The notes below the pieces were generated by a model, which saw nothing but the letters and a program-made list of their open reading frames with translations, did no database searches and was not told the origin of the DNA. A program made the position numbers and the translations under genes. Source: Burkholderiales bacterium (lineage in GTDB: Bacteria > Pseudomonadota > Gammaproteobacteria > Burkholderiales > Burkholderiaceae_C). Taken from it: a DNA stretch of 64,000 bases. The DNA lies in NCBI GenBank assembly GCA_016219375.1, contig JACRNC010000020.1, forward strand, positions 140,508 to 204,507. Reading direction: 5' to 3'. Shown here in pieces: positions 8,263 through 17,586 of the stretch; the stretch's first letter is position 1, and each line of letters opens with the position of its first letter.

Positions 8263-8961
8263 TCACGGCTTGTCGGGCGCGGCTTTCAGGCGTTGCAGCA
8301 TGCGCCGCGCCGCCTCCTGCTCGGCCGCACGGCGCGAGCGCCCTTCGCCCGCCTCCTGCAGCTTGTAGCCGGGCACGCTGCACTCGACGACGAAGACCTG
8401 GTCATGCGCCCGCCCGCGCGTGGCGGCAATGCGGTAGCCGGGCACCGGCTGCTTGCGCGCCTGCAGCCACTCCTGCAGCTCGGTCTTCGGATCCTTGGCC
8501 CAGCCCTCCAGGTCGGTCTGCGCCAGCACGGGCCCGTAGAGGCGCTCCACCAGTTGCCGCGCCGGCTCGAAGCCGCCGTCCAGGTAGACCGCGCCGATGA
8601 TGGCCTCCAGCGCATCGGCCAGGATGGACGGCCGCTGCGCGCCGCCGCCTCGGCTCTCGCCCTCGCTCATGCGCATGTCATCCGGCAGCTGCAGCGACAC
8701 GGCCAGCCGGTGCAGCATGTCCTGGCGCACCAGGTGCGTGCGCACGCGGGTCAGCGCGCCTTCGTCGCTGCGGTCGAAACGGCCGAAGAGCATGCCCGAC
8801 ACCGCCAGCGCCAGCACCGCGTCGCCCAGAAACTCCAACCGCTCGTTGTTGTCCGCGCCGAAGCTCTTGTGCGTCAGCGCCCGCGACAGCAGGCCCCCAT
8901 CGGCAAAGCGATAGCCCAGGCGCTGCTGCAGGCCGTCCAGGGCCGGGGCAGCCCTGTTCAC
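8263..8961 (-). CDS. rnc: Ribonuclease III
   Basis: The 232-residue enzyme cleaves double-stranded RNA in rRNA processing and mRNA turnover. The catalytic domain shows the signature ERLEFLGDAVL, and the later acidic segment ADALEAIIGAVYLDGG is intact. The C-terminal double-stranded RNA binding domain includes DPKTELQEWLQ and the EQEAARRML helix. The start is a GTG at 8961 with GGAG about 9 bases upstream. In most relatives era follows within a few bases or overlaps. Here 293 bases (7970-8262) separate them. That gap holds GCAGCC-rich sequence with no convincing gene, promoter or terminator that I can see. Confidence 0.96.
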   Translation of the reverse strand: MNRAAPALDGLQQRLGYRFADGGLLSRALTHKSFGADNNERLEFLGDAVLALAVSGMLFGRFDRSDEGALTRVRTHLVRQDMLHRLAVSLQLPDDMRMSEGESRGGGAQRPSILADALEAIIGAVYLDGGFEPARQLVERLYGPVLAQTDLEGWAKDPKTELQEWLQARKQPVPGYRIAATRGRAHDQVFVVECSVPGYKLQEAGEGRSRRAAEQEAARRMLQRLKAAPDKP

Positions 8962-9000
8962 CAGCCGGCTCCACGGCTGGAGCGCCGCATCAGGGGCCGC

Positions 9001-9375
9001 TCAGTTCGACCGGCCACGGTACTTGATCAGCAGGTACACCGGGTCGAACAGCTCGACCTCCTTGTTATAGGCGAACGAGATCACCACCTTGTCGCCGTTG
9101 TCCTTGGTCACGTCCAGATCGGACGAAGACACCGAGGTGATGCCGTACTCCACTGCCCGCGCCCGGTCGAAGGCCGCACGGATCTCGACCACCGTGGTGC
9201 CGCCTTCCTTGGCGATCTTGTTGACCACGCGCTGGATGGTGAAGTACTCGATCACCGTCGGGCTCACCCGCATGCCGACCAGCGCGACGAACGCGATCAG
9301 CACGGCCCAGAACAGCAGACCGAACAGGGTGATCCCGCGCTGGGCACCCACGCCACGGGCCATCGAACGACTCAT
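9001..9375 (-). CDS. DUF4845 single-pass membrane protein
   Basis: The 124-residue protein has a basic N-terminus, then one hydrophobic segment at about residues 15-36 (GITLFGLLFWAVLIAFVALV) that resembles a type IV pilin-like start, and a soluble remainder. It matches the DUF4845 family that is regularly found between lepB and rnc in betaproteobacteria. The start at 9375 is supported by a strong GAGGAGG-type site 5 bases upstream. The function is unknown. Its constant position beside signal peptidase suggests an envelope role. Confidence 0.88.
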   Translation of the reverse strand: MSRSMARGVGAQRGITLFGLLFWAVLIAFVALVGMRVSPTVIEYFTIQRVVNKIAKEGGTTVVEIRAAFDRARAVEYGITSVSSSDLDVTKDNGDKVVISFAYNKEVELFDPVYLLIKYRGRSN

Positions 9376-9428
9376 TGCACTCCTCCTCGACGGTTGGCAA
9401 ACAGCAGGAAAAGACTGGTTCGACCCGC

Positions 9429-10397
9429 TCAATTGAACCGCCCGATGCGGTCCAGCGGCGCCGAGAAATTCATCCAGATGAAGAAGGCCCGGCCAACGAT
9501 GTTCTCGTCCGGCACGAAGCCCCAGAAGCGCGAGTCCTGCGAGTTGTCGCGGTTGTCGCCGACGACGAAGTAATGCCCCGCCGGCACCGTGCACTCCACG
9601 CCATCCATCGTGTAGCTGCAGTTGTCTCGGTAAGGGTAGTCATAGATGGGCATCACGCCGGGGCCGCGTCGCTCATCGAGCAGGATGCGGTGCTCCACCT
9701 CGCCGAGCTTCTCGCTGTATTGCTTGAGGTAGCGCAGCTCGCTGTCGTCGTAGTAGTCGGGCAGCGGCGAGGTCGTGATCTGCTGGCCGTTGATGTAGAG
9801 CTGCTTGTCCTTGTAGGCCACCTTGTCGCCCGGCAGGCCGGCCACGCGCTTGATGTAGTCCACGGCCGGATCCTGCGGATAGCGGAAGACCATCACGTCG
9901 CCGCGCTGCGGCTCGTGGTTGGCAATGATCTTCTTGTTGATCACCGGCAGCCGGATGCCGTAGTGGTACTTGTTGACGAGGATGAGGTCGCCCACCAGCA
10001 GCGTCGGGATCATCGAGCCCGAAGGGATCTTGAACGGCTCGAAGAGGAAGGAGCGCAGCAGGAACACGGCCAGGATCACCGGGAACAGCCCGGCGGTCCA
10101 GTCCAGCCACCAGGGCTGGGCCAGCAGGCGCTGGCGCGTCACGTCGGCGTCACCATCGACACGCTCGATGCCCTTGCGGGCCAGCTCCGCACGGCGCGCG
10201 GCATCACCGGCGATGAAGGCCTCGGCCGCGCGCTCGCGGCGCGGCTTGAAGATCAGGCGCTCGGCCAGCCAGTAGGCGAAGGTCACCAGCGTCAGGATGA
10301 ACAGCAGCAGGGCGAAATTGCCCGTCCAGCGTCCCAGGAACCAGCCCGCCAGATAGATGGCCAGGGCGGTGTAGAGCAGTCCAGTGAGGGCTTTCAT
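9429..10397 (-). CDS. lepB: Signal peptidase I
   Basis: The 322-residue integral membrane protease cleaves signal peptides from exported proteins. Two hydrophobic regions precede the catalytic domain (about residues 3-45 and 103-122). The catalytic Ser128 lies in PSGSMIPTLL and the general base Lys183 in DYIKRVAGLPGD. The box GDNRDNSQDSRFWG is intact. The start at 10397 (MKALTG) puts the first membrane segment at the N-terminus. An upstream in-frame start at 10439 would only add polar residues. It lies downstream of lepA, as in E. coli. Confidence 0.96.
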   Translation of the reverse strand: MKALTGLLYTALAIYLAGWFLGRWTGNFALLLFILTLVTFAYWLAERLIFKPRRERAAEAFIAGDAARRAELARKGIERVDGDADVTRQRLLAQPWWLDWTAGLFPVILAVFLLRSFLFEPFKIPSGSMIPTLLVGDLILVNKYHYGIRLPVINKKIIANHEPQRGDVMVFRYPQDPAVDYIKRVAGLPGDKVAYKDKQLYINGQQITTSPLPDYYDDSELRYLKQYSEKLGEVEHRILLDERRGPGVMPIYDYPYRDNCSYTMDGVECTVPAGHYFVVGDNRDNSQDSRFWGFVPDENIVGRAFFIWMNFSAPLDRIGRFN

Positions 10398-10483
10398 CGA
10401 AGCGGAATCAGGATTGATCGGTCGCTGCCGCGGCAGCACGGAGCGGCCGGCGCGGTGCGCGCGGAAAGCGCACGTTCAACATG

Positions 10484-10515
10484 CACGAAAGCCCGGCCGC
10501 CTCGCGGCGCCGGGC
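10484..10515 (-). terminator. Putative hairpin terminator between lepA and lepB
   Basis: On the minus strand, GC-rich arms around CCCGG/CCGGG (10491-10501 and 10506-10515, one mismatch or bulge) form a strong stem followed by TTTCGTG. The U-tract is short, so termination is likely partial. It lies 26 bases beyond the lepA stop. Confidence 0.4.
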
Positions 10516-10541
10516 CATGTCAGCATCCAGGGCCAGCCCGC

Positions 10542-12350
<1,809 letters not shown>

Positions 12351-12436
12351 GCAGCGGGCAGGCCCATGCGACGAGGCGGGGGACGGCATGGCGCCGAAGG
12401 GAGCGGCCAAGGCTGCGAACGAGCCGGCCGGCGGAT

Positions 12437-12469
12437 AAAAAAAAGGCACGTCCAAGGGGGTGACGCGCC
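12437..12469 (-). terminator. Intrinsic terminator upstream of lepA
   Basis: On the minus strand GGCGCGTC (12469-12462) pairs with GACGTGCC (12452-12445) through one G-U pair, with a 9-base loop, followed directly by eight T residues (12444-12437). This is the clearest Rho-independent terminator shape in the intergenic region. It points at lepA, not away from it. Confidence 0.7.
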
Positions 12470-12503
12470 TTCCAACAAAAAGGTTTGGCAACTGCTTTGT
12501 TGG
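12437..12503 (-). ncRNA. Putative 67-nt small RNA or lepA attenuator leader
   Basis: From the predicted transcription start near 12503 the minus-strand RNA would begin with a stem-loop (CCAACAAA at 12503-12496 pairing with TTTGTTGG at 12479-12472). A second GC-rich stem-loop and eight U residues (12444-12437) follow. The layout, with a promoter, a 5' hairpin and a Rho-independent terminator, is that of a small RNA with an Hfq-type tail. Alternatively it is a transcription attenuator for lepA, whose start codon is 87 bases further on. No known RNA family is recognised. Confidence 0.5.
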
Positions 12504-12509
12504 GCCTTC

Positions 12510-12537
12510 ATTGTAGCCAAAAGCATCGCCCTGAGAA
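12510..12537 (-). promoter_or_regulatory. Probable sigma-70 promoter for the lepA leader
   Basis: On the minus strand TACAAT (12515-12510) is a near-perfect -10 box, with TTCTCA (12537-12532) as a weak -35 box at 16-base spacing. Transcription would begin near 12503, exactly at the first base of an inverted repeat. Confidence 0.6.
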
Positions 12538-12584
12538 CCCGGCCGCCGGGCGCAAGGGCTTGTTGCCGCTCGCCAACATGGGCT

Positions 12585-12605
12585 GATATCAACAGGATAT
12601 CAACA
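12585..12605. repeat. Direct repeat GATATCAACA with 11-bp period
   Basis: GATATCAACA occurs at 12585-12594 and again at 12596-12605, one base apart. The copies lie on the same face of the helix in an AT-rich stretch (about 12580-12700) unlike the surrounding GC-rich DNA, upstream of the lepA promoter. A regulator binding site is possible. The rest of the 436-base gap between lepA and mucD shows no gene. Confidence 0.6.
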
Positions 12606-12741
12606 AGATTTCCTCAGATCTTGGCGGATTTATTCTCTTTGCTGACAATGACTTAAGCACGGTACTTGAAGCTTTTTAAGAGCTTTGACCTATCCGAGCG
12701 GCCAGCCGGGTCAGATACAGTTTCGGTTCTGCACTGCAAAA

Positions 12742-12767
12742 CAAACGGCGGCCGCGGCCGCCGTTTG
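12742..12767. terminator. Perfect 26-bp palindrome, probable mucD operon terminator
   Basis: The stretch 12742-12767 is a perfect palindrome centred on CCGCGG, with CAAACGGCGG at its left end. On the minus strand it is followed by TTTTGCAG, giving a GC-rich stem and a T-rich tail 20 bases past the mucD stop. It is the natural end of the rpoE-rseA-rseB-mucD transcript. Confidence 0.65.
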
Positions 12768-12786
12768 CAATCGATCGCTTGGCCGC

Positions 12787-14280
12787 TCAGCGGCTGGGCC
12801 GGATGAGGACGTACTGGGCCCATTCGCCGCGCCGGATCAGCAGGCTCGCCGTCTTGCTGCGGTCGAGCTTGTCGATCAGTGACTTGAACTGCCGCGCATC
12901 GCTGACCTCGGCATTGCCCACGGCCAGGATGATGTCGCCCTCTCGCAGGCCGGCGCGTGCCGCGGCACCTTCGGCGGCCTCGACCCGCACGCCGCCGCGC
13001 ACCTTGAGCTCACGCTTTTGCGCCTCGCTCAGGTCGGACACCGCCAAGCCCAGGGCGTTGGCCAGCGTCGGCTGCGCCGAACGGGCGCCCGGCTGCGAGG
13101 CACGGGCCGAGCGATCGGCCGACAGCTCGGCCACGGTCAGCGTCAGCTCGCGCGTGCCGCCTCGGCGGAAGACCTGCACCGCCACGCGCGTGCCCGGCTT
13201 GGTGTTGCCCACGGCGCGCGGCAGGTCAGTCGCCTTGTCCACCGGCTTGCCGTCGAACTTCAGAATGATGTCGCCCGCCTCCATGCCGGCCTTCTCGGCT
13301 GGCGAGCCGGGTTCCACCGCGCTGACCAGCGCCCCCGCGGCACGGCCCAGGCCGATGGAGTCGGCCACCTCCTTGGTCACGGGTGCGATCTGCACGCCGA
13401 TGCGGCCGCGGCTGACCTGGCCGCTGGTGCGCAGCTGCTCGGCCACGCGCATCGCCTCATCGATGGGGATCGAAAACGAGATGCCCATGAAGCCGCCGGA
13501 GCGGCTGAGGATCTGCGAGTTGATGCCCACCACCTCGCCGCGCATGTTGATCAGCGGGCCGCCCGAGTTGCCGGGGTTGATGGCCACATCGGTCTGGATG
13601 AAGGGCAGGAAGTCGCCCGTGTCGCGCGCCTTGGCGCTGACGATGCCGGCGGTCACGGTGTTGTCCAGGCCGAAGGGCGAGCCGATTGCCATCACCCACT
13701 CGCCTACGCGCAGACGATTGACGTCGCCGATGCGCACGGCCGGCAGACCGGTGGCGTCGATGCGCACCACGGCAACATCCGTGCGGCTGTCCGAGCCGAT
13801 CACCCGCGCCTTGAACTCGCGCTTGTCGGCCAGCGTGACGATGACTTCGTCCGCGCCTTCGATGACATGGGCATTGGTCATCACGAAGCCGTCTGCACTG
13901 AGGATGAAGCCCGAGCCGACGCCGCGCGGACGCTGCTGCTCGTCATCGCCGCCGTTGCGCGGCGTCTGGCCGCGCGGCATGCCGGGCATGGGCACGCCGA
14001 AGAAGCGGCGGAAGAACTCCTGCATTTCCTCGTCCATGCCGTCGGGCGCGCGGCCGGCACGCGCCTTCTGCGTGGTGCGGATGTTGACCACCGACGGCCC
14101 CACCTGATCGACCAGGTCGGTGAAGTCAGGCAGGCCGCGGGCGACGGCCGAAGGCTGGGCATGCGCCGCATGGGGCAGCGTGAGCATCGCCCCTGCCCCG
14201 GTCATCGCCACGGCCAGGGCCATCGCCGACCACAGCCGCGCCGGGCGGCTGGCAGGGCATCTTGGGCTTTGCATCGACAT
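12787..14280 (-). CDS. mucD: Periplasmic serine protease MucD/DegP
   Basis: The 497-residue protein is a periplasmic HtrA-type protease and chaperone that clears misfolded envelope proteins. A signal peptide of about 42 residues ends at AHAQP. The catalytic triad is His138 (TNAHVIEG), Asp168 (SRTDVAVV) and Ser239 (GNSGGPL). Two PDZ domains follow, at about 285-375 and 410-490. The start at 14280 has GAGGTG upstream. An ATG two codons later is also possible. It is the last gene of the sigma-E operon and probably a member of the regulon that operon controls. Confidence 0.95.
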   Translation of the reverse strand: MSMQSPRCPASRPARLWSAMALAVAMTGAGAMLTLPHAAHAQPSAVARGLPDFTDLVDQVGPSVVNIRTTQKARAGRAPDGMDEEMQEFFRRFFGVPMPGMPRGQTPRNGGDDEQQRPRGVGSGFILSADGFVMTNAHVIEGADEVIVTLADKREFKARVIGSDSRTDVAVVRIDATGLPAVRIGDVNRLRVGEWVMAIGSPFGLDNTVTAGIVSAKARDTGDFLPFIQTDVAINPGNSGGPLINMRGEVVGINSQILSRSGGFMGISFSIPIDEAMRVAEQLRTSGQVSRGRIGVQIAPVTKEVADSIGLGRAAGALVSAVEPGSPAEKAGMEAGDIILKFDGKPVDKATDLPRAVGNTKPGTRVAVQVFRRGGTRELTLTVAELSADRSARASQPGARSAQPTLANALGLAVSDLSEAQKRELKVRGGVRVEAAEGAAARAGLREGDIILAVGNAEVSDARQFKSLIDKLDRSKTASLLIRRGEWAQYVLIRPSR

Positions 14281-14372
14281 CGTTGTCACCTCGACAAGTT
14301 GGTTCGGCAGGAAATGGGGAGCGCGCGCAGTGTGGCGAGAAGGCGGCGGCCAGGCGCCACCAAGGCCGGCCT

Positions 14373-15503
14373 TCAGCGCTCGCGCCGCAGCGCAGCCGAC
14401 AGGGTCTGCAGCGTCGGCGCCGGCACGTCCCCGACGGCGGTCAGCCACCAGGGCCCCGCACGGCGCGTCAGCGTCTGCGTGGCGCCGGCGGCGGAGAGGC
14501 CCTCGCGCCGGTGGGCCCGGGCATCGAAGGCCTCGATGAAGACCGAGACATGGGCCAGACCATCGGAGAAGACCACCTGCAGCATCGCCGGCGCGTCTGC
14601 AACGCCGACCGCCGCGGGCCGGTTGACGGCGCCCAGCAGCCGAAAGCCCGGCGGCAACGCACCGAGTGCCCAGCCCTCGCGCCGCAGATCGGCCCGCTGC
14701 GCCTGCTGCTGCCGCACCGACAGGCCGTCGTCGCGGCGCATGTCGTCCAGCACCCGGGCCGACTGCGCCGGCACGCCGATCTCCACGCTGGACAGCGCCG
14801 ACCACTCCAGCACCCGGCCATCTGCGGCCAGCACCTCGGCACGCAGCAGCAGGCCGGTGGCCTCGTCGGCCCACAGCCGGTGGCCCAGCCGCCATTCATC
14901 CCGCGGCCGCAGCAGCAGCACGCGTGCGCCGCGGCCGGCGATGCGGTCGTGGCCCGGCACGGAGAGCTCATAGTGGCGCAGCAGGCCGTCGTCGGCCGCG
15001 CGCAGGGCGCCGCTCAGGGTGGCCAGGCTGTCCTGCGGGCCGGTCACGGCATGGTGAAGCTCCGGCCAGACGGTCTTCACCTGCGCGTTGTGGCGGAAGA
15101 TGATGCGCGGCGGCCCGTCCAGTGCCTCGATGCGCTCCACCACGTTGCGGCCGTCGCCGTAGTGCGCGATGCGCGCGCTGGTGCTGCGCCCTCCGGCAGA
15201 CATCGTCAGCACGCCTTCGAAGCTGACGCGCTGCGCGACATCGCCGATGCGGCCGAGCCAGGCCACCGCGTCCTGCGCCGGCGGGGACGGCGCGTCATGC
15301 GCCGCGGGGGCCGCGGGCGGGATGGCAGAAACGGCAGGAGTGGCGAAAGCGGCTGAAGCCGCGAAAGCTGCGCAAGCACCCAGCAGCATGCCGGCCAGGG
15401 GCGCACAGGCACTGGTGAAGCCAGCTGCGGCGCGCACCGGCCTGCACCGCTGCAAGCGGAGAGGCGATTCGTTACGAAGGCGGGCCAGCGACCGTATCAG
15501 CAT
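14373..15503 (-). CDS. rseB: Sigma-E regulatory protein RseB/MucB
   Basis: The 376-residue periplasmic protein binds the anti-sigma factor RseA and shields it from proteolysis until mislocalised lipoproteins or lipopolysaccharide intermediates appear. A long signal region precedes a processing site near residue 55. The N-terminal lipid-sensing fold begins at AVAWLGRIGDVAQRVSFEGV, and the C-terminal MucB/RseB domain includes LGALPPGFRL. It lies 31 bases downstream of rseA in the usual order. The 92-base spacer to mucD shows no strong terminator. Confidence 0.93.
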   Translation of the reverse strand: MLIRSLARLRNESPLRLQRCRPVRAAAGFTSACAPLAGMLLGACAAFAASAAFATPAVSAIPPAAPAAHDAPSPPAQDAVAWLGRIGDVAQRVSFEGVLTMSAGGRSTSARIAHYGDGRNVVERIEALDGPPRIIFRHNAQVKTVWPELHHAVTGPQDSLATLSGALRAADDGLLRHYELSVPGHDRIAGRGARVLLLRPRDEWRLGHRLWADEATGLLLRAEVLAADGRVLEWSALSSVEIGVPAQSARVLDDMRRDDGLSVRQQQAQRADLRREGWALGALPPGFRLLGAVNRPAAVGVADAPAMLQVVFSDGLAHVSVFIEAFDARAHRREGLSAAGATQTLTRRAGPWWLTAVGDVPAPTLQTLSAALRRER

Positions 15504-15534
15504 GCTCCGCGGTGCGGCTTTAAGGCCAGTGCAG

Positions 15535-16224
15535 TCAGCGACCCATCGGCACGTAAGTGGCCGAGCGCAGGAAGCCTGCCGGCTGCGTCAGCGCAGCATC
15601 GCCCCCGAACTGGTGATGCGCCTGCAGATAGCGGTCGAGCTCGGCATCGCGCAGCAGCGTGCCGTCCACCGTCAGCGCCGGCTCGGAGGAGTCGGCGGTC
15701 AGCGCCTGGGTCAGACCCGGCTCGGCCGCGCGCTGCGGCGTCATCCAGGCCAGGATGGAACCGTCGCTTTCACCGGCCGGCGAGCCGGCCGGGTTGTGCA
15801 GCGTGCCGACCCACAGGGCCGTGACGGCCACGAAGCCGGCGGCCATCGTCAGCGGCGCAGCCCAGAGACGCCGCCGCGTCGCTGTGCCGTCGGCGCGAAC
15901 CGGCGCACCGTTGGCCACGGCGCGCCAGCCCTCGGCTGCGACTTGCGGCGCGCGCTCGGCTGGCGGTGCCAGCACCACCGGCTCCTGCTCCAGCCGCTCG
16001 CGCAGCCGGGCCAGGAAGGCGGCGTCGCGGCCGGCGGTGGAGGCCAGGTCGTCCGAGCGCAGCACGTCGCCGATCAGCTGGTAGGCATGCCAGCGCGCAC
16101 GCGCATCGGCATCCTGGCGCCACGCGGCGCAGGCAGCGGCCACCTCGTCGGCGCGGCACTCGCCGTCCGACAGCGCGGACAGCAGCTCATGGGTCTCGGG
16201 GGCGACGGGGCGGTTGTGTGACAT
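15535..16224 (-). CDS. rseA: Anti-sigma-E factor RseA/MucA
   Basis: The 229-residue protein is predicted to hold RpoE at the membrane in unstressed cells. The N-terminal cytoplasmic anti-sigma domain begins with ETHELLSALSDGEC and has the WHAYQLIGDVLRSDDLA helix. One membrane segment lies near residues 127-148 (LTMAAGFVAVTALWVGTL), and a periplasmic tail follows for RseB binding. The ATG at 16224 has GGAG 8 bases upstream. It follows rpoE by 96 bases. Confidence 0.92.
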   Translation of the reverse strand: MSHNRPVAPETHELLSALSDGECRADEVAAACAAWRQDADARARWHAYQLIGDVLRSDDLASTAGRDAAFLARLRERLEQEPVVLAPPAERAPQVAAEGWRAVANGAPVRADGTATRRRLWAAPLTMAAGFVAVTALWVGTLHNPAGSPAGESDGSILAWMTPQRAAEPGLTQALTADSSEPALTVDGTLLRDAELDRYLQAHHQFGGDAALTQPAGFLRSATYVPMGR

Positions 16225-16320
16225 GGTGCACTCCGGGCAGGCGGGACGGTGCGGCAAAAGAAACGAAGCGCGGCGAGCGGGCGGGCTGGAGCAGGGACGG
16301 CGTGACCGTCGGCGGCGCCG

Positions 16321-16932
16321 CTACCAGCGCTCGCCCTCGCGGGTGTCGAGCAAGGGGCGCAGGCGGGCGGCGATGGCTTCGCGGGCGCGGAAGATCCGCG
16401 ACCGCACGGTGCCGATCGGGCAGTTCATCGCCACAGCGATCTCCTCATAGCTGAGCCCTTCGATCTCGCGCAGGGTGATCGCCTGGCGCAGGTCCTCGGA
16501 CAGCGCCTCGATCGCAGCGTTCACCGTGCGGGCGATCTCCCGGCTGGCCAACACGGCCTCCGGGGTCTCGCCGTCGGTCAGTTCGTTCTCGACACGCGAA
16601 GAAGGTTCCTCGTCCTCATCCCGCGAACCGAGGGCGGACTCGGTCAGGACCGGATCACGGCGCAGGTCCACCAGCGCCTTCTTGGCGGTGTTGACCGCAA
16701 TCCGGTAGAGCCAGGTGTAGAAGGCACTCTCGCCGCGGAACTGCGGCAGCGCCCGGTAGGCGCGGATGAAGGTCTCCTGCGCCAGGTCCTGCACCAGATC
16801 GGTGTCGCGCACCATGCGGCCGATCAGCCGCTCGATGCGCCGCTGGTACTTGACGACGATCAGGTCGAAGGCGCGCGCATCGCCCATCTTGACCCGCTCC
16901 ACGAGCGGGGCATCGGCATCAGGGGCGTTCAT
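16321..16932 (-). CDS. rpoE: ECF sigma factor RpoE/AlgU
   Basis: The 203-residue sigma factor directs the envelope-stress response. Region 2 shows AFDLIVVKYQRRIERLIGRM, DLVQDLAQETFIRAYRAL and FYTWLYRIAVNTAKK. Region 4 shows LREIEGLSYEEIAVAMNCP and GTVRSRIFRAREA. The start at 16932 (MNAPDADAP) gives the family length. Upstream in-frame starts would add a Pro-rich stretch. No good ribosome binding site is visible. A compact palindrome lies in the leader. The partners rseA, rseB and mucD follow directly. Confidence 0.96.
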   Translation of the reverse strand: MNAPDADAPLVERVKMGDARAFDLIVVKYQRRIERLIGRMVRDTDLVQDLAQETFIRAYRALPQFRGESAFYTWLYRIAVNTAKKALVDLRRDPVLTESALGSRDEDEEPSSRVENELTDGETPEAVLASREIARTVNAAIEALSEDLRQAITLREIEGLSYEEIAVAMNCPIGTVRSRIFRAREAIAARLRPLLDTREGERW

Positions 16933-16978
16933 GCGGTGCGGTGGGGGCGGGCAGTCTGTCGAGGCCGCGGCGGGCGGG

Positions 16979-16995
16979 GCCGGCACGGTGCCGGC
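16979..16995. repeat. Palindrome in the rpoE leader
   Basis: GCCGGCAC (16979-16986) and GTGCCGGC (16988-16995) are perfect arms around a single G, 47 bases before the rpoE start. It could be an operator or, with an opened loop, a leader hairpin. No convincing sigma-E-type promoter was found beside it. Confidence 0.4.
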
Positions 16996-17085
16996 GGCGG
17001 GGCACGCCCGTGGGGCGGCCGGTTGCGGCAAGTCGGCCGCAGCAGCAGAAAGAGTGGGCCGGCGTCGGCTGGCTTCGGGCTAGGG

Positions 17086-17538
17086 TCAACCCGCTGGCCG
17101 ACGGCGCGCGCAATATAGCGCACAAAGCAGGGCATGAGCCTTTGCGCCCAGGGCGCGCGCATCGACGGTCAGCCACGCGACGGCGCCCTCGCCGTGCCCG
17201 CGCAACACCCAGCAGGAGCCCAGCCGCCACACCAGGCGCAGCTCGCCCCGCCAGTGCGGCGAATCCCGCCCGGCCGCGGGATGCGCCAGCCACCATTGCT
17301 GGCCGTCCCAGCCCAGCAGCAGGGCCGGCTGGCGCTGCCGCAGCGCGACGACAGCCAGGACTGCTGTCAAGCCGACGGCGCCGCCAGCCACCGCCTGCCC
17401 GGCAGGACCGTCGAAGGGCGCCGACGCAGCCCAGGCGAGGACGCAGGCGACGGCCACCGCACACAGGCCGCCCAGCAGGGCAGCCACCGCACGGGACGGC
17501 CGGACCTCGACGGTCAGCGGCTGATCAGCGGCAGCCAT
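17086..17538 (-). CDS. Small two-pass membrane protein between fabF and rpoE
   Basis: The 150-residue protein has two hydrophobic segments at about residues 17-36 (AVAALLGGLCAVAVACVLAW) and 47-66 (AVAGGAVGLTAVLAVVAL) and a Trp-rich soluble C-terminus. A similar short membrane protein of the CptA/YgfX type commonly occupies this position in betaproteobacteria. The match here rests on layout and position, so I give no gene symbol. The function is not known. It is transcribed in the same direction as its neighbours, 48 bases after fabF. Confidence 0.7.
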   Translation of the reverse strand: MAAADQPLTVEVRPSRAVAALLGGLCAVAVACVLAWAASAPFDGPAGQAVAGGAVGLTAVLAVVALRQRQPALLLGWDGQQWWLAHPAAGRDSPHWRGELRLVWRLGSCWVLRGHGEGAVAWLTVDARALGAKAHALLCALYCARRRPAG

Positions 17539-17586
17539 GCCGACTGCGGGGCAGCCGCAAAGCCGGACGACCGGATAGGGCCCGCC

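Noticed and set aside
17090..17125. A TATATT box on the minus strand as an rpoE promoter.
   Set aside because: It lies within the last codons of the small membrane protein gene and no -35 box is at a usable distance.
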